DNA of 64,000 bases from JAAOII01 sp965207945 (GCA_965207945.1 OZ242303.1:434001-498000), one strand, 5' to 3'; positions 17,701-26,864 are shown, counted from the first letter of the stretch. The notes: generated from the sequence alone by a model not told the origin. A program made the numbers and translations.

Positions 17701-17982
17701 TTATTTTATCTTACCTAGATTATCAAGCTTCTTATCCAGTTTATCTAATATTCGGGCTTCTTTTAGTCCTTCTATTTCTTTTAGTATCCCTTTAATCTGC
17801 TGCAAAGCATCCCCAGTAAAATAAATGATTTGACTGCTTTTCCCTACCTCCTGTCTTGAATCAGAACCAAATGTATTAATTTGAAATCCATCATCTCTTA
17901 TAAAATACTCCGCCTTTGAAGTAGTTTGCTCGCTTATCTTATCGGGTTTATCTACCCTTTTCATGTTCTTAATAATTGCCAT
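17701..17982 (-). CDS. Small unrecognised protein
   Basis: A 93-residue soluble protein that I do not recognise. It is charged (about a third Lys, Glu, Asp or Arg) and ends in a predicted amphipathic helix (residues 55-93, with leucine/isoleucine spacing suggestive of a short coiled coil). The middle part, DDGFQINTFGSDSRQ, has no motif I can name. It lies 62 bases upstream of vsr in the same direction and is divergent from the GHKL ATPase gene, so it could belong to either defence module. Confidence 0.5.
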   Translation of the reverse strand: MAIIKNMKRVDKPDKISEQTTSKAEYFIRDDGFQINTFGSDSRQEVGKSSQIIYFTGDALQQIKGILKEIEGLKEARILDKLDKKLDNLGKIK

Positions 17983-18284
17983 AATTGATTTTATTTGATA
18001 GTTACTTATTTATTGTAGGTATAGCTAATATGCTTACATATATACTCGTATTATAAAACTATACTCTACTATTAGTTAGCATTTTTAATTCCAAATCAAG
18101 CTGTGACATAATCCCTCTATTTTTTATAGTTAATGTATAATTATTCATAGTTAAAGAAAATGCACAACCAATAAAATGATAGTTTCTTATAGATATAGAC
18201 AAACGGGTAAATTTACAAAGACCATTAAAATAAATGGCTCTCTTTTTTATAAAGAAGAGTTTACTTTAAGGGTAAAGAAATAGA
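17983..18284. other. 302-base AT-rich divergent intergenic region
   Basis: The gap separates the small minus-strand gene from the GHKL ATPase gene. It is very AT-rich and probably holds divergent promoters, but no single -35/-10 pair stands out. Its last third contains a 35-codon open frame (18176-18283), listed separately. Confidence 0.5.
18176..18283 (+). CDS. Possible 35-residue leader protein of the GHKL/HEPN pair
   Basis: A short open frame begins at ATG 18176 and ends with TAG one base before the GHKL gene ATG. Its product is basic (12 Lys/Arg of 35) and reads MIVSYRYRQTGKFTKTIK at the start, with alternating polar/hydrophobic residues that could form beta strands. The tight spacing suggests translational coupling. 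It may be a real small subunit, a leader peptide, or chance. Confidence 0.3.
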   Translation: MIVSYRYRQTGKFTKTIKINGSLFYKEEFTLRVKK

Positions 18285-20384
18285 ATGAAGCATACTCATC
18301 CTTTTAGCTTTTCTCCTAACATTATTAATTTGTTAGGTAATGAACTTATTCAAGAGAAAAAAATTGCCATAGCCGAGTTAGTTAAAAATGCTTATGATGC
18401 TGATGCCCAGAATGCTTATGTTGAGATCGTTGATAATAAAATTACTATACTTGATGATGGGCAAGGTATGGATATAAATACAGTAAGAAATTATTGGCTA
18501 AATCCAGGTAGTAGCGAAAAAAGAGATAACCCTAAAAGAAGTCCTAAGTATAGTAGATTACCATTAGGAGAAAAGGGAGTGGGGCGTCTCGGAGTTCATC
18601 ATTTAGGTCGGATAGTTGAAATTATTTCCAAAATGAAAAATAGCAAGGAGGTGCAGTTTAAAATTGACTGGGATAGTTTTAACAATAAAGAAAAGATGGA
18701 AGATGTAGAACCCGTCACAATTACTGAAAATGATATCCCTAAAGAATTTGATGATTTAAGAACTGGAACAAAAATTATTATTACAGATCTTCGGGAGACA
18801 TTTGATCAAGATGATCTTGAAAAACTCAATAATGATTTATTTAAATTATTGTCTCCTTTTCACAATTTTGAAGATAGATTTATAGTTAATTTATATAACG
18901 CTGCAGGGAAGTTTAAATCTAAAAAAAGTCTTAGCTTAGATAATATTAAAGATAATGCGTTATTTCATTTTGGTATTACATTTGAGAAAGGAGAAATAAC
19001 TGATTTTAAATATAAATTTATTCCACCTTCTCATGACAAAATAAAGCATAGAGAACTTCAATTGAGAGATATAAAGGGAGATACTAAAAGTTTTTTTCAT
19101 AAAGCTATGAAAAAACCTGAATATTCTAATTTTATAGAGGGGGCTAAAAACAAAAATTTTAAAGACATAGGAACAGTTACTTTTAGAGGGTATGTTTTTG
19201 AACCTAAATTAACAAAAGATATTATTGGTAATTTTGATAGAGAAATTACTAAGTATCTGGATAAAAATGGAGGTATTAGGGTTTATAGAGATGGAGTTAG
19301 AATTTATAACTATGGCGAAGGAAGAAAAAATAATGATATACTTGATCTAGATGCAAAACGAATAAAAAAACTAGGTGAGCACATCGGTTATAACCAAATA
19401 TTAGCTACTATAGAATTAGAGAGGGAAAAAAGCATGGAATTAAAAGAAAAAACTAACCGAGAAGGATTTATACATAACGATGCTTTTTTATATTTACAAG
19501 AGGGACTTGATTTTTGTCTGAGTACATTTAATTATTATCGTCAACAAGATAGGGCATTAGTTAAGGAGCTGGTTGGTAAGGAGTATGATAAAGGTTATAT
19601 AGGCAATAAACTAGCAATAATAGTTAAGGATGTTGAAAGTTTAAGCATAGATGAATCTAAAAAAGAAATACTAAAACGAAAAATAAATGATTTTAATGAA
19701 CAATTTGAAGATATTAAGGAAATATTTTTAGCTGCCTCTAATACAGGACTGAATCTATCTTTTTTAGTTCATGAAGTAGATAAAATTATATACCACTTAG
19801 AAAAAGAAATTAATAGTGGAGATATCATAATAATAAAAAAGGTCTTTAATTATTTGAAGGAAACCATTTCTATGTATAAAGATGTTATCAAAATTTCTAA
19901 GAAAAAATCTATCTACAAAGTAAAAAATATAATTGAACAAGCAATGTTTTCCGCTAATTATAGATTCGAATCCCACGGTATTAAAATTCATCGAGAGATA
20001 GAAGAAGATTTAGAAATTAACTGTAAAAAGAATTTTATTGTAGGGGCAATTAATAATTTATTTGATAACTCAATATATTGGTTAGATTTTTATGAGATAG
20101 AAAAAAAAGAAATATTTATAAAAGGTTACAAACAAGGAAAACATGTTTATTTAATAATTGCCGATAATGGCAAGGGATTCAATATTGACTTTGATGCAGC
20201 TATACGCCCTTTTATTAGTGGAAAATTTGATGATAGTAGTATGGGAATTGGATTACATTTAACCGATCAAATTATGAATGCTAATAATGGTGAACTAATA
20301 CTTGGAGATTATAAACAAGAGAATTTGCCAAAGCAATTTTCTATTGGCGCAATACTAAAACTAAAATTTAACATAGAGAAATAA
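18285..20384 (+). CDS. Double GHKL ATPase (MORC-like N-domain + histidine-kinase-like C-domain)
   Basis: This 699-residue protein has two GHKL-type ATPase modules. The N-terminal one has an N-box ELVKNAYDADA (31-41), G1 box DDGQGM (57-62) and G2 box GEKGVGRLG (95-103), as in Hsp90/MutL/MORC-type proteins, followed by a GGIRVYRDGVRIYNYGE element (329-345). The C-terminal one has an H-box-like LSFLVHEVDKI with His496, then an N-box NNLFDNS (590-596), G1 DNGKGF (627-632) and G2 MGIGLHL (653-659), as in sensor kinases. No signal peptide or membrane segment is seen, so sensing is probably intracellular. The next gene, one base away, encodes a receiver-like protein. A role in phage sensing is inferred from the location in a defence island. 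Confidence 0.85.
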   Translation: MKHTHPFSFSPNIINLLGNELIQEKKIAIAELVKNAYDADAQNAYVEIVDNKITILDDGQGMDINTVRNYWLNPGSSEKRDNPKRSPKYSRLPLGEKGVGRLGVHHLGRIVEIISKMKNSKEVQFKIDWDSFNNKEKMEDVEPVTITENDIPKEFDDLRTGTKIIITDLRETFDQDDLEKLNNDLFKLLSPFHNFEDRFIVNLYNAAGKFKSKKSLSLDNIKDNALFHFGITFEKGEITDFKYKFIPPSHDKIKHRELQLRDIKGDTKSFFHKAMKKPEYSNFIEGAKNKNFKDIGTVTFRGYVFEPKLTKDIIGNFDREITKYLDKNGGIRVYRDGVRIYNYGEGRKNNDILDLDAKRIKKLGEHIGYNQILATIELEREKSMELKEKTNREGFIHNDAFLYLQEGLDFCLSTFNYYRQQDRALVKELVGKEYDKGYIGNKLAIIVKDVESLSIDESKKEILKRKINDFNEQFEDIKEIFLAASNTGLNLSFLVHEVDKIIYHLEKEINSGDIIIIKKVFNYLKETISMYKDVIKISKKKSIYKVKNIIEQAMFSANYRFESHGIKIHREIEEDLEINCKKNFIVGAINNLFDNSIYWLDFYEIEKKEIFIKGYKQGKHVYLIIADNGKGFNIDFDAAIRPFISGKFDDSSMGIGLHLTDQIMNANNGELILGDYKQENLPKQFSIGAILKLKFNIEK

Positions 20385-20385
20385 A

Positions 20386-21336
20386 ATGCTTTATGATGTT
20401 TTGTTAATTGATGATGATTTTTCAGGGGAGAATCGTATCAATCCTTATCCTGTTGCTACTGAACTACTCTATTCTCTTTTACGGATAAATTGCAGAGTTA
20501 CTTTTACGACAGGCGAATTAGATGATTTATTTGGCTTAAAAAAACATGATTTATCTTTAATTAAATTTATATTTCTTGATTTAGACTTTACACCCCCAGG
20601 AATACCCAGTCAAGTAAATAAAATAGATGTTTCAAAAATTATAGGGATAATGGATTATATTGCTAAAAATACTATAACCAAAGAGATTGTTGTTCATATT
20701 AATAGCCATATTAGTGACGAAGATGAAAGAAAGAATTTAAAAAATGAATTAAAAAAAATGTTTAAAGAAAAATTTATGGTGCGTGAGGAAACTAAAGAAA
20801 AAAATTTTCTTACTGATGATATGGAACGTGAGTTAAAGTGTGCATCATTAAATGTATATACAAGAAATCATATTATTATAGAACATATTGACGTGGATAA
20901 TCTCCTTAAAGAAATTATGGAAAAGTTAGGATCAGATCTAGATGAATATGAGACAACATTTTCAATAAGACTAGAAAAAATTAGAGAAAAACTTAACTCA
21001 AAAAAAGGTAAAGCATTATATAAACAAATGGATTTATTAAATAAAATTAGAAATCAACTGGCACATAATGAATATCCAACTATGGAACATATTGAAATAA
21101 AGGGAATAAAAAAAGATTTAATGGATTGTTTTTGCAATGATGTTTGCAAGGGTAAATGTGGTAGAAATAACTGTATTAATAGAAAGGATGCAATTAAATT
21201 TCAAGATTTTGACATGCTAGTTAACTACTTGAATAGCGTTGAACTATTAAAAGAAAGATTAGATGAATGGCACAAAACACAAGTAATAAATAAATCCTTT
21301 TCTTCCGATAAGCGATTAAAAGTAAGCAAAAAATAA
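20386..21336 (+). CDS. Receiver-like protein with HEPN-type R-x4-H motif
   Basis: Residues 1-135 look like a response-regulator receiver fold: VLLIDDDF (6-13) gives the acidic pocket and FIFLDLDF (61-68) the strand-3 phosphoacceptor region (Asp65 or Asp67). The C-terminal part (about 170-295) is helical and contains IRNQLAHNEY, with Arg222-x4-His227, the catalytic pattern of HEPN ribonucleases including a polar residue after the Arg. A cysteine cluster follows, C248-x-C250-x3-C254-x3-C258-x4-C263, probably metal-binding. Paired with the GHKL kinase-like gene, this suggests a signalled RNA-cleaving effector. HEPN and receiver assignments are by eye and not certain. Confidence 0.7.
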   Translation: MLYDVLLIDDDFSGENRINPYPVATELLYSLLRINCRVTFTTGELDDLFGLKKHDLSLIKFIFLDLDFTPPGIPSQVNKIDVSKIIGIMDYIAKNTITKEIVVHINSHISDEDERKNLKNELKKMFKEKFMVREETKEKNFLTDDMERELKCASLNVYTRNHIIIEHIDVDNLLKEIMEKLGSDLDEYETTFSIRLEKIREKLNSKKGKALYKQMDLLNKIRNQLAHNEYPTMEHIEIKGIKKDLMDCFCNDVCKGKCGRNNCINRKDAIKFQDFDMLVNYLNSVELLKERLDEWHKTQVINKSFSSDKRLKVSKK

Positions 21337-21501
21337 AACTCACATCAACTAAATTACAATCTAATAAGATTAAAATCTTATATTAGTTATTAAATGGCTT
21401 ATCTAAAATCACATTAGGGAGCAGGCATAAATGCCCACTCACATAATGCTTTAATATCATTATCCTTAGAGCGAATTCTAAGGAACAATGAAATTCTAAA
21501 A
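21337..21501. other. Hairpin-rich convergent intergenic region
   Basis: Three hairpins can be drawn: one around AATAAGAT-TAAA-ATCTTAT (about 21365-21388), one with GGCAT-AA-ATGCC (about 21424-21435), and one with CCTTAGA-6-TCTAAGG (about 21464-21484). The region lies between convergent genes, so transcription termination is likely, but none has a clean U-tract. Confidence 0.4.
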
Positions 21502-22122
21502 TCAGTAACTATATATTATGTAGTATACGGGTTTTCCGTCTAAATATCCAGGTGGATGTAATCTTTCTTTGACGAGCATCCCTTTATTGTTATATTCATA
21601 AACTATAGTTACTTCTGGTTTTCCTTTGGTTGAGAATATATCATCACGTATTGGCTTCCCTTTATCATTAAAGGTTGATGTAGTATAACCATCATCTTTA
21701 CCTTTACCTGTGTAAGAGTCCTCTCTTATCTGATACCCTTTGTCGTTGTAGGTATAGGTTAAGTATTCTTCTAACTTGCCTTTGTCATCAAATACTTCTA
21801 CTTTTGTAAGCTGTCCATCACTGTTGTAGCTATATGTTATATAAGCTTCTAGTTTACCTTTAGAACTATGCAACTTAGATTTACTAAGCTTACCAGCGGA
21901 GTTATAACTATGCTTAACAGTTCCTGCAATCTTACCATTAGGTTGGTGCTCAACTTCTTTAATTCTTTGTCCTGCAGCATTATAGGTTGCAATTGAATAA
22001 TGCTCAATTTTGCCATCTTCATTGTGAACATCCGAGCGCTTCCATTTATCATCAGTGCTATAAGCAATCATGCTAACAGTAGTTAGCAAAGCAATGGGTA
22101 TAGTTTGTAAATATTTGTTCAT
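21502..22122 (-). CDS. Exported tyrosine-rich repeat protein (YD-like)
   Basis: A 206-residue protein with an N-terminal signal peptide (IPIALLTTVSMIAYS, cleavage near residue 21). The rest consists of about six imperfect repeats of 25-27 residues with a core YNxxGxLxK and a KGKxE turn, similar in style to YD/RHS-type or MORN-like beta repeats. It should form a solenoid or beta-rich surface outside the cytoplasm. It does not look like a defence gene although it lies inside the island. No toxin domain or membrane anchor is visible. Confidence 0.7.
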   Translation of the reverse strand: MNKYLQTIPIALLTTVSMIAYSTDDKWKRSDVHNEDGKIEHYSIATYNAAGQRIKEVEHQPNGKIAGTVKHSYNSAGKLSKSKLHSSKGKLEAYITYSYNSDGQLTKVEVFDDKGKLEEYLTYTYNDKGYQIREDSYTGKGKDDGYTTSTFNDKGKPIRDDIFSTKGKPEVTIVYEYNNKGMLVKERLHPPGYLDGKPVYYIIYSY

Positions 22123-22180
22123 ATAGTTAATAGGAGTTTAGTGTAATAACAGATTATACATAATGGAGGGTAATATGATG

Positions 22181-22210
22181 AGGACAGACCCTGTGTTTCT
22201 TCTGTATAAT
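22181..22210 (+). promoter_or_regulatory. Candidate promoter of the HNH-McrB-McrC operon
   Basis: AGGACA (22181-22186, four of six matches to TTGACA) and a perfect TATAAT (22205-22210) are 18 bases apart. The ATG of the HNH gene follows 29 bases later. This is the only good candidate before the first gene of the five-gene operon. Confidence 0.5.
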
Positions 22211-22239
22211 GGTATTATTAAACAAAAGTGTTGTGAAAT

Positions 22240-22833
22240 ATGAATAATAAATGCATTGGAAATCAAACTGACATATTAAGGGAATTTTTTATAAATCATC
22301 CTAATCAAGATATTACCCAGTCAATGGTGGTGGATTGGGTAACTGCCGAATGGAAAAAACGAACAGGCAAGATATTCCGCCATCCTGGAAGTACACTAAG
22401 AAACTTATTTCATAGGGGATATTTACTTAAACCTAAAAGAGGTTGCTATCGTTATGACCCTAAACAATCAATAGTCAGAAAGCCCCCTCATTTTTCTGAC
22501 ACTCAAAGAAAGCAGATACTTATGCGAGATAGTCATAAATGCGTAGTGTGTGGTTTGGGGAAAAGAGAAGGAGAAGATATATATGCTACACATTTATATA
22601 TAGATGCATCTATACCTGGTAATCAGTCAGGAGAAGGAATAACACTATGCGGTAAACATAAAAACATTCTGCTGGCATCATCCAAAACCACTCATATCAG
22701 CAAAGATATTTTTATTACTCTATATAATAAGGCAAGAAATAAATCAGACCACAAAATAATGAATTTCTACCAAGATATATTAGGGGTCTATAAAAAACAC
22801 AAAATTGATGATCATATAGATTGGGATGAATAA
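22240..22833 (+). CDS. Winged-helix - HNH-like zinc protein
   Basis: The N-terminal 75 residues look like a winged helix (DITQSMVVDWVTAEWKKRTG ... TLRNLFHRGYLLKPKRG). The C-terminal half resembles an HNH endonuclease fold: Cys101-x2-Cys104 (CVVCG), His118 in the ATHLY strand, and Cys137-x2-His140 (LCGKH) as the second zinc pair. The usual HH and asparagine are not clearly kept, so it may be a DNA-binding relative and not an active nuclease. It is the first gene of a run with three mcrB-like genes and mcrC, with a 45-base gap, and may supply specificity or an extra nuclease. Confidence 0.7.
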   Translation: MNNKCIGNQTDILREFFINHPNQDITQSMVVDWVTAEWKKRTGKIFRHPGSTLRNLFHRGYLLKPKRGCYRYDPKQSIVRKPPHFSDTQRKQILMRDSHKCVVCGLGKREGEDIYATHLYIDASIPGNQSGEGITLCGKHKNILLASSKTTHISKDIFITLYNKARNKSDHKIMNFYQDILGVYKKHKIDDHIDWDE

Positions 22834-22878
22834 TAACGCAGGGTTAAATGTGAATATATACCAAAGAGTATTTTAATT

Positions 22879-24774
22879 ATGGAAAAACAGTATACAAAAG
22901 ATGTTAAAAATAATTTAGAGAATAAACGTCTATTTTGGAAAAAATATAAGGAATATGTTAACAAAAAATATGGAAAAATTATAAAATCCCCCCCTCACGT
23001 TATAACTGCTAATTCATTGGGATATAAAGTAGCTATAAAAAGAATCCTCACTTATACTGAAATTACAATAGGAGATTCAAGTGAGATAAGATGTTCTTTA
23101 TACATCAGAAAAGATAAACCCTTAAAAACTTATAATAGAAAAGATTTTTATGACTACCTCTGTAAAATTAAAAAGGATATAAAGTTACCTGGAAATTGGA
23201 GTAATGAATTAGATTCTTTAAGTATCAAATATATTCGCAAGGTTCCGGATATATTTGACGTTTCTAAAGAAGAAGAATATTTTGATTGGCTTTATCAAGC
23301 ATCAGAATTCTTTGCTAATGAATTCCCTAAATATTATGATGAATATAATGAAGGTATATCTAATAATAAGAATAAAACAGAAAAAGAAAGTAATAGTTCT
23401 GCCACAAAAAAAGATGAGATTATAGAAAATCAACCACTAAATCAAATACTTTATGGTCCTCCTGGAACTGGTAAAACTTATGAGACTAAAGCGTTAGCAG
23501 TAGAGATAATAACTGGAGAATATATAAGAGATCGAGCTCAGCTAAATATTCGTTATAAATCTCTTGTTAAAAGAAGACAAATAGAATTTGTTACATTCCA
23601 CCAAAGCTATGGTTATGAAGATTTTGTGGAGGGCATAAAACCAAAACTAGATAAGCGAACGGAAGGAGGTGTTCAGTATGAAATAAAAAAAGGTATCTTA
23701 CGCCAGATATGTGATAGGTGTAATCCATTCGGCACTATAAAACAACAAGAGTATGAAGATGTGAAAGTTTGGAGCACTCGGCTTGCTGATAGCAATGGCA
23801 GTTTTGACTGGACTGAGAAATGTTTTAATGATGAAGAACCTTGCATAATTGTTGGTAAGAATAATGAAAGCATAATTAGGAGCATCAAGAAAGGAGACAT
23901 AGTAGTAGTTCCTGCTATAGATACAAGTGGAGAAGAAACGAGTCGTTTATTTTATGGGTTAGGTAGAGTAATTGATGATGAACCTACTGAATATGATAAT
24001 GACTGGTTATACAGAAATGTAGAATGGATATGGAAAGATATTAATCCTAATAATTATAAGAACATTAGTGACGTCTGGTCTAAGAGATTAGGTAGAAATG
24101 CTGTTTATGAATTAGAAAATATAGACAAGGAAGGACTTCTAGAATTAGTTAATTTCCGTAATACCGTCAATTCCCATAAAAATTTTGTCCTAATAATTGA
24201 TGAAATAAACCGTGGCAATATATCCAAGATACTTGGAGAACTTATAACCCTGTTAGAAGATGATAAGAGGTTAGGTAATGATGAAGCATTGGAAGTCACT
24301 TTGCCGTATTCAGTTGATAAATTTAGTATCCCTAATAATCTATACATAATCGGCACAATGAATACAGCAGATAGATCCATTGCTTTTTTAGATACGGCAC
24401 TTAGAAGGAGATTTGACTTCAGGGAGATGATGCCTGACTCAAAAATATTAGAGGACAGAATAATTGAAGGAGTTAATTTACAACAATTATTAGATACGAT
24501 CAACTTTAAAATAAGAGAAGAACTTGACAGAGACCATCAGATAGGACACAGTTACCTGCTAAAGATTAAAGATACATCAGATATTGCCAGAGCTTTCAGG
24601 AATAAAATATGTCCTTTGTTGGATGAGTATTTTCATGACCGCAGAGAAAAGATTAACGATATTTTAAATAGCAGTAAATTAATTGCAAATACTGCTAAAG
24701 ATAATTGGGGTTGGGGAGATGATACAGTGTTTAGAGAACCTAAAAACTACATCAAAATATACGAAGATAAATGA
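22879..24774 (+). CDS. McrB-like AAA+ protein 1 (DUF4268-like N-domain)
   Basis: An AAA+ motor of the McrB family, expected to form a ring that drives a McrC nuclease. The N-terminal region (about 12-155, LFWKKYKEYV ...) resembles DUF4268. Walker A is GPPGTGKT (193-200) and Walker B is VLIIDEINR (437-445). The McrB signature MNTADRS is at 494-500, with the arginine cluster RRRF at 509-512. Between Walker A and Walker B lies an insertion (about 290-425) with KKGDIVVV and VEWIWKD, which looks like a PUA/EVE-type base-reading domain. Its C-terminal AAA+ DNA is about 85-90% identical to that of the next gene. The nucleotide used (GTP in E. coli McrB) is not known. Confidence 0.88.
   Translation: MEKQYTKDVKNNLENKRLFWKKYKEYVNKKYGKIIKSPPHVITANSLGYKVAIKRILTYTEITIGDSSEIRCSLYIRKDKPLKTYNRKDFYDYLCKIKKDIKLPGNWSNELDSLSIKYIRKVPDIFDVSKEEEYFDWLYQASEFFANEFPKYYDEYNEGISNNKNKTEKESNSSATKKDEIIENQPLNQILYGPPGTGKTYETKALAVEIITGEYIRDRAQLNIRYKSLVKRRQIEFVTFHQSYGYEDFVEGIKPKLDKRTEGGVQYEIKKGILRQICDRCNPFGTIKQQEYEDVKVWSTRLADSNGSFDWTEKCFNDEEPCIIVGKNNESIIRSIKKGDIVVVPAIDTSGEETSRLFYGLGRVIDDEPTEYDNDWLYRNVEWIWKDINPNNYKNISDVWSKRLGRNAVYELENIDKEGLLELVNFRNTVNSHKNFVLIIDEINRGNISKILGELITLLEDDKRLGNDEALEVTLPYSVDKFSIPNNLYIIGTMNTADRSIAFLDTALRRRFDFREMMPDSKILEDRIIEGVNLQQLLDTINFKIREELDRDHQIGHSYLLKIKDTSDIARAFRNKICPLLDEYFHDRREKINDILNSSKLIANTAKDNWGWGDDTVFREPKNYIKIYEDK
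24183..24656 (+). repeat. Duplicated AAA+ segment, copy 1
   Basis: From Walker B to the C-terminal lid, this DNA matches 26216-26689 at roughly 85-90% by eye, far closer than the rest of the two genes. The encoded proteins are almost identical here. It marks a recent duplication or gene conversion. Confidence 0.75.
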
Positions 24775-24825
24775 CAACGAATAATATTCGCTTAGATTGG
24801 AACTGGAATAATTATAGGGGAAAAT

Positions 24826-26811
24826 ATGAGTTCTAAGTATGGAGAGGTAGAAGTCGTAGTGGTATCCATTGATAACCCTCGTCGCATAGGAAGTCACGGA
24901 TACAATAATTGGAAGTATTTCTATCCTTCTTATGGATATCCCTTCAAAATACAGGATATATTAGATGCAAGAGAGGCTGCAAGATCCAAGGGAGTATTGG
25001 CTGTAAATGCAGATGGAAGTGCAGATGATAATAATGACATAAGGCATATTTTATGGGATTTGGAGTACGGGCTTACCAAACTAAAAAACCCTGCTGATGT
25101 TGAGTTATTCAGAGGTAATCCCGGAGTTTATAATGGTATTAAAAAACATCAAGGAGAACAAAAATTTGATGATTCTATAGCCCCGGGTCTCCCATCAGTA
25201 CCTAAGTCCATACTTAAATCTTATGACTTTCCTCTAAACCAAATACTTTATGGTCCTCCTGGAACAGGTAAAACTTATGAAACTAAATCTCTGGCGGTGG
25301 AGATAATAACTGGAGAGAAACCAATTAATAGGAGGGAATTAAATAGTCGCTATAATTTACTTGTTAAAGATAGCCGTATACAATTCATAACCTTTCATCA
25401 AAGCTATGGCTATGAAGATTTTGTTGAAGGGATAAAGCCAAAATTAGATAAGCCAGAAGGAGGAGATGTTGAATATGAAATTAAGGATGGAATATTTAAG
25501 CAATTATGCGAGAAGGCATCAGATAAAAAATATTTAACTAATAGCTTAAGAGAGGTTGCACCTTCTGCCAAGTTAGATACCCCGCAAGAAACTGTACTAG
25601 ACCCTAAAGAATATCAAGGACACAAAGTGTGGCAACTTAGAGTAGGACCTCATGGTTACTTAAATGAAGTGACAATAGCGATAGATGGTATTAGTTGGTT
25701 TGATAAATATAACTTAGAGGATGAAGTTAAAAATAGCCAAGGAGATGTAAAAAAATTCACAGAAATGTTAGAGCAAAATATTTCAGAACAAAGAACACAA
25801 GGTAAAGCTTCTTATCATACGATTAGGGATACTGCTGCTAAAAAGAACATGAGACAATTTTGCTTAAAAATTAAAGAAGGTGATTTGATCATAGTTCATG
25901 AACGACCTAGAGGCAACAAAAAGCCAAACCAAATTTTGGCGATAGTTGAAATAAGTGGAGATTATAAGTATGAAGAGGGAGAAAGATATTGCCATACTAG
26001 AAAAATTAAATTCTTATGGCGTAAAGAAGATAATGGACTTAACTTAAATGGTCAAGATTTAAGTGAGCGCGTTATATGTGAAGATAGTTCCATAAGACCT
26101 GAAGAACTCATAAAGAAAGTTAATGAGCGTATTGGACCTATTCAAGAGAGTGAAGTTACTCAATATGAAGAATTAGTCGTTTCTAATTCTGATCATACAC
26201 ACCCACAGAATCGTTTTGTTCTAATCATTGATGAAATAAACCGCGGAAATATATCCAAGATACTTGGAGAACTCATAACCCTATTAGAAGAAGATAAAAG
26301 GTTAGGTAACGAGGAGGCGTTGGAAGTTACTTTGCCATATTCAGGAGATAAGTTTAGTATCCCTAATAATCTATATATAATCGGCACAATGAATACTGCA
26401 GATAGGTCCATTGCATTTTTAGATACAGCGCTTAGAAGAAGGTTTGATTTTAGAGAAATGATGCCTGACTCAAAAATATTAGAATACAAAATATTTGAAG
26501 GGGTTAACTTGCAACAATTATTAGATGCAATCAACTTTAAAATAAGAGAAGAACTTGATAGAGATCACCAGATAGGACATAGCTATCTGATTAATGTTAA
26601 AAGTATATCCGATCTTGCCAGAGCTTTCAAGAATAAAATATGTCCTTTACTGGATGAATATTTTCATGACCGCAGAGAAAAAGTAAACTCTATTTTAAAT
26701 AACAGCAATTTAATTATAAATGGAGATAAAGATAATTGGGATTGGGCAAATGATGGGGCATTTCAAAACCCAGAAAATTATAAAGTTGTTTATAAGGTAA
26801 ATAGTGGTTAA
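24826..26811 (+). CDS. McrB-like AAA+ protein 2
   Basis: The second McrB paralogue, 661 aa. Its N-terminal 115 residues (VEVVVVSIDNPRRIGSHGYN, then a helical part) differ from those of proteins 1 and 3 and are not recognised. Walker A GPPGTGKT is at 143-150 and Walker B VLIIDEINR at 465-473, followed by MNTADRS and RRRF. The insertion in the core (about 262-435) is the longest of the three, with KVWQLRVGPHG, KEGDLIIV, and a CHTRKIKFLWRK strand, a PUA/EVE-like pattern. The 3' half is nearly identical in sequence to that of protein 1. It starts 51 bases after protein 1. Confidence 0.88.
   Translation: MSSKYGEVEVVVVSIDNPRRIGSHGYNNWKYFYPSYGYPFKIQDILDAREAARSKGVLAVNADGSADDNNDIRHILWDLEYGLTKLKNPADVELFRGNPGVYNGIKKHQGEQKFDDSIAPGLPSVPKSILKSYDFPLNQILYGPPGTGKTYETKSLAVEIITGEKPINRRELNSRYNLLVKDSRIQFITFHQSYGYEDFVEGIKPKLDKPEGGDVEYEIKDGIFKQLCEKASDKKYLTNSLREVAPSAKLDTPQETVLDPKEYQGHKVWQLRVGPHGYLNEVTIAIDGISWFDKYNLEDEVKNSQGDVKKFTEMLEQNISEQRTQGKASYHTIRDTAAKKNMRQFCLKIKEGDLIIVHERPRGNKKPNQILAIVEISGDYKYEEGERYCHTRKIKFLWRKEDNGLNLNGQDLSERVICEDSSIRPEELIKKVNERIGPIQESEVTQYEELVVSNSDHTHPQNRFVLIIDEINRGNISKILGELITLLEEDKRLGNEEALEVTLPYSGDKFSIPNNLYIIGTMNTADRSIAFLDTALRRRFDFREMMPDSKILEYKIFEGVNLQQLLDAINFKIREELDRDHQIGHSYLINVKSISDLARAFKNKICPLLDEYFHDRREKVNSILNNSNLIINGDKDNWDWANDGAFQNPENYKVVYKVNSG
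26216..26689 (+). repeat. Duplicated AAA+ segment, copy 2
   Basis: Partner of 24183-24656, offset 2033 bases. Nearly all differences in the stretch compared are at third codon positions. Confidence 0.75.
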
Positions 26812-26864
26812 TAATAGTGAATGGAAACGTAGAATGGATGATAAAAATTTATTAATAATTGATT

